Below, one piece after another: positions 48,001-54,802 of a stretch of 61,981 nt of DNA (positions are counted from its first letter, which is position 1; each line of letters begins with the position of its first letter). The notes beneath the pieces were generated by a model. It ran no database searches and was not told the origin of the DNA. It saw only the letters and a list, made by a program, of their open reading frames with translations. The stretch comes from a virus: positions 1 to 61,981 of the IMG/VR virus record IMGVR_UViG_3300006641_000033; one strand, written 5' to 3'. The position numbers and the translations under genes were made by a program.

Positions 48001-48339
48001 ATGAATACCAATGATGACATGCCAACGCCAGATATTTCGAGTGTGGTGCAGTCTGTTATTGCGAAAAACTTGAACCTTGAGTATGAACGCGTGATTTCCC
48101 CATCGCGTCTTATTAACACCGTGATAGGAAGTCTGTGCTTTTTCAGTAGTGTGCGCGCCCTGTCACAGGGTACAACCCCAACAGATTTTGTCATTGGTGC
48201 GATCGCCGCTGCCGGTTTTTTGCGAGTAGTGGTCGGCCCGATTACTATAGTACAGTTGACTCATGCATCGTCTGTTCGCTTCGAGCAATGGTTGATGGAA
48301 GAAGACGCGAAAGACGATACGGAGAATAATGATGCCTAA
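48001..48339 (+). CDS. Small membrane protein
   Basis: A 112-residue protein. Two hydrophobic stretches (LINTVIGSLCFFSSVRAL; DFVIGAIAAAGFLRVVVGPI) are flanked by an amphipathic start and an acidic C-terminus (WLMEEDAKDDTENNDA). A two-pass membrane protein is likely. It overlaps the next gene by 8 bp. Function unknown. Confidence 0.6.
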   Translation: MNTNDDMPTPDISSVVQSVIAKNLNLEYERVISPSRLINTVIGSLCFFSSVRALSQGTTPTDFVIGAIAAAGFLRVVVGPITIVQLTHASSVRFEQWLMEEDAKDDTENNDA

Positions 48340-48589
48340 TTATGATTTTCAATGCACCTCATGCGGCTTTACCGTCACCGATATGCAGTTGACAATTGCG
48401 AACCGCGACTATCCCACCACGCAGCCGTGCCCGCAGTGCAACGAACTCGGTTCAATTGAGCGGTGTGCATCCGCGCCCGGTGTGGGGTACACCATCAATC
48501 GCGGCGGATTGAAGACGCCTGAAGCGTTCAAAGACATTTTGCGCGACATTAAGAAACGGCACCGTCGCTCGACCATCAACATCGACTAA
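48332..48589 (+). CDS. FmdB-type zinc-ribbon protein
   Basis: An 85-residue protein. MPNYDFQCTSCGFTVTDMQL and CPQCNE form the FmdB ribbon; GGLKTPEAFKDILRDIKKRH gives a basic helical tail of the type seen in T4-like phages. Two ATGs are adjacent (48329 and 48332). GGAG is 7 bp before the second, so I chose 48332. Role unknown. Confidence 0.7.
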   Translation: MPNYDFQCTSCGFTVTDMQLTIANRDYPTTQPCPQCNELGSIERCASAPGVGYTINRGGLKTPEAFKDILRDIKKRHRRSTINID

Positions 48590-48593
48590 CATC

Positions 48594-49271
48594 ATGTTTC
48601 ATCACTATCCTCCACTGTCGCTTCCGACATTGGAGCAGATGAATCTGAAAACCGGTCGCGTTTATCACGTGCTCAACGGTGCAGACTCCGGCGTGCATTA
48701 TCCGTCTATCACACGGGTACTCGGTGCAAAACCCAAACCGCAATTGGAAGCGTGGAAACGGCGCGTGGGCCATCAAGAAGCACAACGCGTCTCACAAGCT
48801 GCGTCTGGGCGTGGTAAGAAACTGCATGCGCTGGTTGAGGAATACGTCGGTAATCATCCCATTGGCACAATTGAACCCCACGTCAATGAACTGTGGCAGC
48901 ATCTATCGCCATGGCTCGATGCGCATATCACGGGTGTCTACGGTCAGGAATGCGATCTCTATTCACGCAAACTCGCAGTTGCGGGTCGTACCGACATGAT
49001 TGCCACCGTTGATGGTGCATTGGCGATTGTCGATTTTAAGCAAGCGAATCGGCCGAAACGCCCCGAATATGTTGGCGACTATTACCTTCAAGGTACGTTC
49101 TACAGTCTTGCTTTGTATGAACTAACAGGAATGCAAGCAAAACATATTGTTATTCCAGTAGCTTCGCCAGAAGGATTGCAAGTTTTTGTCACACAACCGA
49201 AGCTTCATTACCAAGAACTTTTCAAGCGAATCAAGGATTTTTACATTGATCTGGAGATGCGAAGCGATTAG
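48594..49271 (+). CDS. PD-(D/E)XK exonuclease, MGME1/RecB-like
   Basis: A 225-residue protein. YPSITRVLGAKPKPQLEAWK and RGKKLHALVEEYVG form the N-terminal part. The nuclease core is VAGRTDMIATVDGALAIVDF with KQA, giving D-x(n)-D-F-K-x-A, then VGDYYLQGTFYSLAL. This is the phage exonuclease family related to MGME1 and Cas4/RecB. It may process recombination ends or degrade DNA. The tmRNA gene follows. Confidence 0.8.
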   Translation: MFHHYPPLSLPTLEQMNLKTGRVYHVLNGADSGVHYPSITRVLGAKPKPQLEAWKRRVGHQEAQRVSQAASGRGKKLHALVEEYVGNHPIGTIEPHVNELWQHLSPWLDAHITGVYGQECDLYSRKLAVAGRTDMIATVDGALAIVDFKQANRPKRPEYVGDYYLQGTFYSLALYELTGMQAKHIVIPVASPEGLQVFVTQPKLHYQELFKRIKDFYIDLEMRSD

Positions 49272-49273
49272 TG

Positions 49274-49282
49274 TGGTATAAT
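49274..49282 (+). promoter_or_regulatory. Extended -10 promoter for the tmRNA
   Basis: TGGTATAAT within TGTGGTATAATAG. It overlaps the region just after the exonuclease stop codon. Predicted start near 49289. Confidence 0.6.
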
Positions 49283-49288
49283 AGATAC

Positions 49289-49610
49289 TAAATGTAGTCA
49301 ATGAAGTAATCGAGACATGTTTTGGACGCGGCTTCGATGCCGCCACCTCCACCAATAAACCTATGGGGGGTGAAAGGTTTCGACAGAGCAGAGTTGAGGT
49401 TATGGAGACTACCGACACGTCGCTGTCGTTAAACAGAGACACACAGAACTGACAACCAGTTCTCATTCGCAGCCTGAACGCTGCTTCTGCTTATGATAAA
49501 CATAAGCGCGGTCTTGGCGTCGTACCGGGCAACAGAAAGCACGCCATAGTCGTAAGTAGGGGAAACGCTATTTACCAGCACGCCGGCTCTGCTGACAACA
49601 ACCCGGCACC
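49289..49610 (+). ncRNA. ssrA: Circularly permuted (two-piece) tmRNA
   Basis: The tRNA-like 3' part comes first. A T-arm (GCGGC-TTCGAT-GCCGC) is followed by CACCTCC-A-CCA ending at 49354. After 11 bases the 5' part begins at 49366 with GGGGGTG, which pairs with CACCTCC over all seven positions (one G-T), and AAAGGTTTCGACAG, the conserved tmRNA D-loop region. GTAGTC (49294-49299) pairs with GACTAC (49407-49412), as helix P2 would. A tag frame ending FSFAA-stop and a CTTATG/CATAAG hairpin follow. Permuted tmRNAs are known in alpha- and some betaproteobacteria and cyanobacteria. The 3' end near 49610 is approximate. It would rescue stalled ribosomes with the host SmpB. Confidence 0.85.
49433..49477 (+). 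other. tmRNA tag reading frame
   Basis: Within the coding piece one frame reads TETHRTDNQFSFAA before a TGA at 49475. Tags typically hold a D-N-x segment and end in a hydrophobic residue plus Ala-Ala, as here. The exact resume codon cannot be fixed from sequence; the tag is at most 14 codons in this frame. Confidence 0.65.
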
Positions 49611-49618
49611 TTTATTAT

Positions 49619-49843
49619 ATGCCTGTGATGAACGTCTCGTCTGAACAACTCACCAAAGAGTTGCAATCCATCGTCGCAAGTCATCGTCTCTCGTTTCTCG
49701 ATGCGGTGTTATACTATTGCGAACAACGCAACATTGAACCCGAAGATATTGCTCTCAAGTTGGGCGACCGAATCAAATCGGAGTTAGCGCGAGAAGCGCG
49801 GCATCTTCATCTCTTACAGGCGAATACCGAAGAGTTATTCTAA
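49619..49843 (+). CDS. 33: Late transcription co-activator gp33
   Basis: A 74-residue protein. RLSFLDAVLYYCEQRNIEPE and DIALKLGDRIKSELAREARH match the gp33 co-activator family of T4-like cyanophages, and the C-terminus NTEELF fits a clamp-binding tail. It bridges host RNA polymerase and gp45 and with gp55 activates late promoters. The order 33-59-32 is that of T4. No ribosome-binding site is visible; ATG 49628 is an alternative start. Confidence 0.85.
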   Translation: MPVMNVSSEQLTKELQSIVASHRLSFLDAVLYYCEQRNIEPEDIALKLGDRIKSELAREARHLHLLQANTEELF

Positions 49844-50542
49844 ATGACTGCGGAACAGGTGTATCAATTCAGCACCGCGTATCGTTTGTATTTTTCAACA
49901 GATTCATACGACTTCATTAAGTATCGCGGAGTCGTCAAACGCGGTGTCTTCATGCAACAGCGTGACCGACAGTTTTACTATCGGCTCGCCACCAAGTTTT
50001 CTGACTCACAAATCCATGCGGCGCTGATGCTGGCGTATTTCTTCAAACCCAAAGCGTACATTGCGGATGTTGTTGCGGCAGAAAATATGAACGCGGGATT
50101 AGATTTTTCCACTCGCGCAGAAAACGGTATGCCGCTCTACCTCGCAAACTTGTATGAGTTACGCAAACGACTCACACCCGATGCACTCGATGCATGGCTC
50201 TATGCGCCGAGACTATCTGACGGAAGCCGAGCGGTACTGCCCGACTGTCTTGCAGACATCATGAACCGCAGTCTTCCTCTTGATCTCGCATGTGCGCTCT
50301 TGCTGATTCCCCATGACGAATACGGGTATCATTGGCCACAGTATTGGGAAACGCGGGAACCCGCAGGATTTACGTTTGGGGTACGGTCGTGGTTAACGCG
50401 ACTTCGAAAGTTCGATCAACTGCTGGCATGGCATCACACCACGTGGCGGCGTGACAGTCGAATTTTAGCATCACGATTCTGGTCATCCTATACGCAACTC
50501 TCATTGATGCCTATTGAAGGAGAGCAGACACTCTTTTCTTGA
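49844..50542 (+). CDS. 59: Helicase loader gp59
   Basis: A 232-residue protein (T4 gp59 is 217) starting directly after the gene 33 stop. FSTAYRLYFSTDSYDFIKYR followed by GVVKRG, and QQRDRQFYYRLATKFSDSQI, resemble the conserved N-terminal region of gp59, and HAALMLAYFFKPKAYIADVV continues it. The C-terminal region is all-helical. It loads gp41 on gp32-coated forks. Position between 33 and 32 supports the call. Confidence 0.85.
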   Translation: MTAEQVYQFSTAYRLYFSTDSYDFIKYRGVVKRGVFMQQRDRQFYYRLATKFSDSQIHAALMLAYFFKPKAYIADVVAAENMNAGLDFSTRAENGMPLYLANLYELRKRLTPDALDAWLYAPRLSDGSRAVLPDCLADIMNRSLPLDLACALLLIPHDEYGYHWPQYWETREPAGFTFGVRSWLTRLRKFDQLLAWHHTTWRRDSRILASRFWSSYTQLSLMPIEGEQTLFS

Positions 50543-50568
50543 CACACCTAAGTATTTCATCGTATAAT
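50539..50568 (+). promoter_or_regulatory. Sigma70-type promoter for gene 32
   Basis: TTGACA, an 18-bp spacer and TATAAT, both boxes full consensus, 41 bp before the gene 32 ATG. TAAGGAG precedes the start. A CCTAAGTA sequence inside the spacer resembles a late element with one change. Confidence 0.8.
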
Positions 50569-50609
50569 ACGTTTCATACACCGTCACATTACGTTTATAA
50601 GGAGCATAC

Positions 50610-51533
50610 ATGGCAACAAATTTCACGTCTCTCCGTAAGAACCGCGCCTCTCTCTTGACGAAGCTCACCGAGGAAGTCAAGAAAACCTCTTCAACTAAAG
50701 GCAGTGCCGACGAGCGTTTTTGGAAGCTGTCTGTCGATCCCAAGACGGGCATCGGATACGCACGGATTCGGTTTCTGCCGGCGCCGAAGAACGAAGACAT
50801 TCCGTGGGCACGTGTCTTCTCACATGGGTTTCAGGGCCCCACGGGATTGTGGTTCATTGAGAACTGCCCGACGACGCTGAGCGATCGGCCATGCCCCGTC
50901 TGCAAGAACAACAACAAGCTGTGGAATTCCGGCATCGAATCCGATAAGGCAACGGTGCGTGAGCGTAAGCGTAAGCAGAGCTACATCAGCAACATTCTGG
51001 TGCTTGATGATCCTGCGCATCCGGAAAATAACGGTAAGGCGTTCTTGTATAAGTATGGGCCGAAGATCCACCAGAAGATCATGGAACTGCTGGAACCGCA
51101 GTTTCCCGATCAGAAGCCCGCAAATCCGTTTGACTTGTGGGAAGGCTGCGATTTCAAACTGAAGTCTCAGAAGGTTGCAGGGTACCAGAACTATGACAAG
51201 TCAGAGTTCGCTGAACCGTCAGAACTGTTTGAAGACGACGACGCGAAGAAAGAAAAGACGTGGGAAAGCGAATTCTCGCTCACGGAACTCGTGTCGGAAG
51301 CCCAGTTCAAGAACTACGAAGAACTCGAAAGCCGCTTCACGCGCACGTTGAGCGGTGAAGTGGAAGGGCCGTCAACCGCTGCGCAGGCGATTGAGGAGGA
51401 AGTGATTCCGAAGAGCGCACCCGTGTCGAAGGCGGCCGCCAAGCCCGCACCGAAGCTGGCGACCAAGCCCGCGGCTGCTGATGAAGATGACATCAAGAAG
51501 TTTTTCTCGGATGTCTTGGATGATGATGAGTAA
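50610..51533 (+). CDS. 32: Single-stranded DNA-binding protein gp32
   Basis: A 307-residue protein (T4 gp32 is 301). The basic N-terminus FTSLRKNRASLLTKLTEEVK contains the LAST-like cooperativity region. The core holds FWKLSVDPKTGIGYARIRFL, an HGFQGPTGLWFIENCPTTLS and RPCPVC zinc site, and PANPFDLWEGCDFKLK. The C-terminus is alanine/proline-rich and ends in an acidic tail (ADEDDIKKFFSDVLDDDE) that binds partner proteins. It has its own strong promoter and a strong terminator, as in T4. Confidence 0.96.
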   Translation: MATNFTSLRKNRASLLTKLTEEVKKTSSTKGSADERFWKLSVDPKTGIGYARIRFLPAPKNEDIPWARVFSHGFQGPTGLWFIENCPTTLSDRPCPVCKNNNKLWNSGIESDKATVRERKRKQSYISNILVLDDPAHPENNGKAFLYKYGPKIHQKIMELLEPQFPDQKPANPFDLWEGCDFKLKSQKVAGYQNYDKSEFAEPSELFEDDDAKKEKTWESEFSLTELVSEAQFKNYEELESRFTRTLSGEVEGPSTAAQAIEEEVIPKSAPVSKAAAKPAPKLATKPAAADEDDIKKFFSDVLDDDE

Positions 51534-51558
51534 GTTTGTGAGATAGTATGTAAGCTAT

Positions 51559-51595
51559 ATATGCCGTGGTGACTTCTCATCACGGCATATTTTTT
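51559..51595 (+). terminator. Strong intrinsic terminator after gene 32
   Basis: A stem of 13 pairs (ATATGCCGTG..TGA with TCA..CACGGCATAT, one G-T) and a CTTC loop, followed by TTTTT. Confidence 0.92.
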
Positions 51596-51606
51596 AGAGG
51601 ATAGCT

Positions 51607-51969
51607 ATGGGGTGGATGATCTTCGGAAACAATATCGTTTGGTTGGCTGCTGTGGTCACAATCAGTGCCTATAGCTACACCATCTATCGTCGTAATCTCA
51701 CGTTAGAGCGCACCTGTCGAGACTTGCAAGTGTCAAACATCCGCTTGACGCAGCATCTTGACTTTCTAATTCGCCGATTTCATTTGACGACGCCGCCGTA
51801 TGTGACTGATTCCTCGATGTCTAAACTTTCTGAAATCGGTCAACCTATGATAGTGCGGTGTTGGCACTGTCAGAAATCACAACAGGAACCACACGACGCG
51901 TCATGCCCGTGGTTCTATGTGCAGTCGAATATTGAATACGTCAATCATCGACCGTCGTTGCGTAACTGA
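51607..51969 (+). CDS. Membrane-anchored small zinc protein
   Basis: A 120-residue protein with GAGGATAG before the start. One N-terminal membrane helix (NIVWLAAVVTISAYSYTIYR), a helical linker (LERTCRDLQVSNIRLTQHLD), and a C-terminal CWHCQ...HDASCPW cluster that could hold zinc. It is the last plus-strand gene before the minus-strand block, 8 bp from the Dps-like gene end. Function unknown. Confidence 0.6.
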   Translation: MGWMIFGNNIVWLAAVVTISAYSYTIYRRNLTLERTCRDLQVSNIRLTQHLDFLIRRFHLTTPPYVTDSSMSKLSEIGQPMIVRCWHCQKSQQEPHDASCPWFYVQSNIEYVNHRPSLRN

Positions 51970-51977
51970 CGTAACGA

Positions 51978-52439
51978 CTAGTCGAAGTTCTTCAGGTGTG
52001 CGCGTAACTGCCACGCATGCTTGAGATGCGCTGCCATCCGATCTTGCAGGATATTGGCCAACCCCAAATCTCCTGCGGATTCGGCCGCGCGAAACGCTTT
52101 CGCCAACGACGTTTGCACCTGCGAGTTCACTCCCACCAAATCCTGCAACAGCGGAGTCGGCTGACCGTTCACCAACTGCGCGTCAGCAATCGTCGCTAAT
52201 TTTGCGACGTGCGACAGCGTATACGGTGCGTAGACATCATGCTGGCGTAACGCTTCCGCAATCGGATCAATCGACTCAAAGACGTCTTCGTAGAGTTGAC
52301 CGAAATACTTGTGCAGTGGAGCGAACAGCATTCCTTCTACATTCCAATGCGCGCCATGCGCACGAAGGTACATGACATACAGGTTGGCCATCAATTCTTT
52401 CAATGCGGCACTTAAGACAATTTCAGACGGGCTGGGCAT
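51978..52439 (-). CDS. dps: Dps/ferritin-like protein
   Basis: About 153 residues. YVMYLRAHGAHWNVEGMLFA, PLHKYFGQLYEDVFESIDPI and AEALRQHDVYAPYT match the Dps ferroxidase region (H-W-N...D...E). Dps forms 12-mers that bind iron and DNA. A CTAAATA element lies 19 bp upstream; GAGGAA before the ATG at 52439 favours that start over ATG 52454. Under a late promoter it may be packaged or protect host DNA late in infection; that is inference. Confidence 0.8.
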   Translation of the reverse strand: MPSPSEIVLSAALKELMANLYVMYLRAHGAHWNVEGMLFAPLHKYFGQLYEDVFESIDPIAEALRQHDVYAPYTLSHVAKLATIADAQLVNGQPTPLLQDLVGVNSQVQTSLAKAFRAAESAGDLGLANILQDRMAAHLKHAWQLRAHLKNFD

Positions 52440-52457
52440 ATATGGGTTCCTCATGGT

Positions 52458-52464
52458 TATTTAG
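52458..52464 (-). promoter_or_regulatory. Late-type promoter element CTAAATA
   Basis: CTAAATA on the minus strand, 3 bp before ATG 52454 and 18 bp before the preferred ATG 52439. Confidence 0.5.
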
Positions 52465-52470
52465 CAAAAC

Positions 52471-52501
52471 AAAAAGGGAAGAAGCCGAAGCCTCTTCCCT
52501 T
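52471..52501 (-). terminator. Intrinsic terminator after the Hsp20 gene
   Basis: On the minus strand a 12-bp stem (AAGGGAAGAGGC with GCTTCTTCCCTT, one G-T) closed by TTCG is followed by TTT. Confidence 0.9.
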
Positions 52502-52534
52502 ATCCATGCTCACGATCAGTGTTCGTCTATGGTG

Positions 52535-53017
52535 TTACGGTGCTGACGGTGTGACGGTAATCTGCCGTCGTTTATCCTTTTCTGGCAGTACCCGTTCTAA
52601 TTGAATGCGTAGAATACCATGCTCAAACGACGCATCTTTTGCGTAGATATCGTCTGCCAACGGGATCTCCTTGACGAAGCTTCGGAGTGCAAGACCCCGG
52701 TGCAGATATTTGGGTGCTGTTTCCGCATTAGACGGCTCAGGACGCGTTCCTTTGATGGAAAGCACTCCACGCTCCACCGAGACATCCAAATCGCTTATAT
52801 CGAATCCTGCAAGCGCAAGTTCAATAGCAAATTCGTGTTCTCCAAACTGGAGAATGTTGTGCGGTGGATAGTTCTGGGCAGATGCAACGTGCCGAGTGGC
52901 ATACGCTAATTCATCAAACAATCGGTCGAACCCGACCGAGTATTGGTGAAATTCTTGGGGAAATGAGGTACTTTCGACAGCCGTCAGAAATTGACGAAGA
53001 GGGGTAAGTGCAGTCAT
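52535..53017 (-). CDS. Hsp20 / alpha-crystallin small heat-shock protein
   Basis: A 160-residue protein. SVGFDRLFDELAYA is the start typical of IbpA/Hsp20. NILQFGEHEFAIELALAGFD, ISDLDVSVERGVLSIKGTRP, KYLHRGLALRSFVKEIPLAD and FEHGILRIQLERVLPE form the alpha-crystallin domain. Hsp20 is common in T4-like cyanophages and may assist capsid or tail assembly. AGGAGA lies before the ATG. Confidence 0.92.
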   Translation of the reverse strand: MTALTPLRQFLTAVESTSFPQEFHQYSVGFDRLFDELAYATRHVASAQNYPPHNILQFGEHEFAIELALAGFDISDLDVSVERGVLSIKGTRPEPSNAETAPKYLHRGLALRSFVKEIPLADDIYAKDASFEHGILRIQLERVLPEKDKRRQITVTPSAP

Positions 53018-53179
53018 GTGTGTTCTCCTATGAGCAACAAAAGCTGTCAGACGCCTCGAAAGCGCGTCTCACAGCGGGTTATATCTCTATATAGGTGACG
53101 TGCGAACCGTCAGGTACTGTGTGCCACCATCCCACGGCATAACTGCCACCAGACCACAACGGTACGTCATGCATATCGA
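53018..53179 (-). other. Intergenic spacer with hairpin
   Basis: This 162-bp gap between the methyltransferase and Hsp20 genes has no convincing ORF; the best minus-strand frame is 28 codons without a ribosome-binding site. An AGACGC/GCGTCT stem at about 53050-53071 followed by CTTTT on the minus strand may be a weak terminator for the methyltransferase message. Confidence 0.5.
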
Positions 53180-54802
53180 TTAGGGCTTCCAGAAGACATG
53201 CACAGGCTCATATTTCATGATCTTTCCATTTTCAAGTTTGAGGAAATTCTTCGCTGTCGCTTCTCCGTCTTCAGTGACGCGATTCGCGCCAGGCATGTTC
53301 ATGAGCGCCATCAGCACGGTTTCTTTGTATTCGAAACCAAGTTCTTGCGCGATACGAATGCTATCCTGCTCCAGCGGAAGATACTTCTTTCCCACTTTTA
53401 AGTCAGCAATGTTCCACAACAAATACCGTTTGTGATTCAGGAAGTCGTATGCATTCTGCAACGTTGGTCGCAAGAACCCATCACGCCACAAATCATATGA
53501 CGTGTATTTCTTATAGCTCTGGTTCTCGTCTTCACTGTACGCTTCTCGATTGAAATATGGAGGGCTAGAAAAAACCAGATCACCTGTGCCTTTGAACTTC
53601 TGAAAATCCGCAGTCGTGTGAAACAACTCACTCCCCAACTGATGCACGGTATGTGCATGCGGTTCATCGAATAACGAGTTTTCAAACCGAATGTGATTGT
53701 AGCGTTCTGCAATCGTGCTGTAGATACTCGTGGTCTTCGTATAGAATGCAGGATTCGGATCAGTGCCAATGTAGCGTAGTTGCTGCATGGCACCTGACGG
53801 TAGTTGTCGATTATACGACATCGCACCAATGAGACGCCCGGCCCAACCGGATGACGGATCCCATATCGTCACAGAAGGCGCAGTAACGTGCTGCAAAAAC
53901 GTTTCGTATAACAACTTCGCTGTCAGCGGAGGAAAATTGACCGCATACTGACACATAGAAATACGGAAGCTGCGAAACAGATTGGGAAACAGCCGCTGCC
54001 CCTTCTCGTAGATGCGCAGATGAAACTCATACTCGTCGTTGCGATGCTTTGCTAACACATTGCGATACGCGGTTGATGGTAACAACTGCTCAGCTTCAAC
54101 ACGTTGCAATTCCGCATACGTCAGCGTCATGAGTTCACTGGTGCGCATCTTATCGTTGTAGCCTGTGTATTGCTGTTCACGGCGCGCTAACGGTTTCGCC
54201 TCCAGTAACAATTCTTGCTCACCATACGCCCGCTCATGTGCAGCAAATTGATCAATGAACGTATATGCATTGCGCGGTTGAATTTCTGGGCGATGTCGAA
54301 GCGTATCTCCACTCACGACTGTTACTGCAAACATGTAGAAGCTATCACGCAGAAAGTGTCGGCGTGCGTAGGGCAGGTATCGCTGAAACAGTTCTGGCTT
54401 CGCGAAGAAGTCATAGATGCTGCGGCCATCATCCTTCTCTGTATAGTTGATGCGCACTCGATACATGTTTCCGGCATGCCACGCATTCACGGCACTGCCA
54501 AGACTGACATGCGTATTGTGGATCACACGTCGATTCGACAGCGTATCCTGCTTCCACATCTTCTGCACATCGAACCCTGCTAACTGCACAAACTCATCAT
54601 CGATTTCTTGCTCTGACCATCCACGTCGCGGCGGCAAGTTTTCGTCATTCCAATATGATAAGAATGACTGACGCATGTGCACGACATACGCCTCAAACTC
54701 CGCATCCGTCATCGCAAGAATTTCGTCAAACGTGCGATTGACGGTCAAGTCATCTAATAATGGATGGATCCGCGCAATCGGAAATGGTTCACGCTTTGTC
54801 AT
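53180..54802 (-). CDS. DNA methyltransferase, SPPY type
   Basis: A 540-residue protein. The AdoMet-binding region is SVTIWDPSSGWAGRLIGAMS with IGTDPNP; the catalytic motif IV is DLVFSSPPYFNREAYSEDEN. The N-terminal 300 residues are helical and probably hold the recognition domain. It belongs to the amino-methyltransferases (N6-adenine or N4-cytosine). The ATG overlaps the gene 46 stop (TAATG), so it is co-translated with the 55-47-46 group. It may protect phage DNA from restriction; specificity unknown. Confidence 0.8.
   Translation of the reverse strand: MTKREPFPIARIHPLLDDLTVNRTFDEILAMTDAEFEAYVVHMRQSFLSYWNDENLPPRRGWSEQEIDDEFVQLAGFDVQKMWKQDTLSNRRVIHNTHVSLGSAVNAWHAGNMYRVRINYTEKDDGRSIYDFFAKPELFQRYLPYARRHFLRDSFYMFAVTVVSGDTLRHRPEIQPRNAYTFIDQFAAHERAYGEQELLLEAKPLARREQQYTGYNDKMRTSELMTLTYAELQRVEAEQLLPSTAYRNVLAKHRNDEYEFHLRIYEKGQRLFPNLFRSFRISMCQYAVNFPPLTAKLLYETFLQHVTAPSVTIWDPSSGWAGRLIGAMSYNRQLPSGAMQQLRYIGTDPNPAFYTKTTSIYSTIAERYNHIRFENSLFDEPHAHTVHQLGSELFHTTADFQKFKGTGDLVFSSPPYFNREAYSEDENQSYKKYTSYDLWRDGFLRPTLQNAYDFLNHKRYLLWNIADLKVGKKYLPLEQDSIRIAQELGFEYKETVLMALMNMPGANRVTEDGEATAKNFLKLENGKIMKYEPVHVFWKP

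Noticed and set aside
49582-49607. GCCGG/CCGGC stem at the tmRNA 3' end as an intrinsic terminator
   Set aside because: The stem is only 5 bp with a long loop and the T-run is broken; it may instead be part of the tmRNA.
53088-53174. 28-codon minus-strand ORF between the methyltransferase and Hsp20 genes
   Set aside because: No ribosome-binding site and no recognisable feature.
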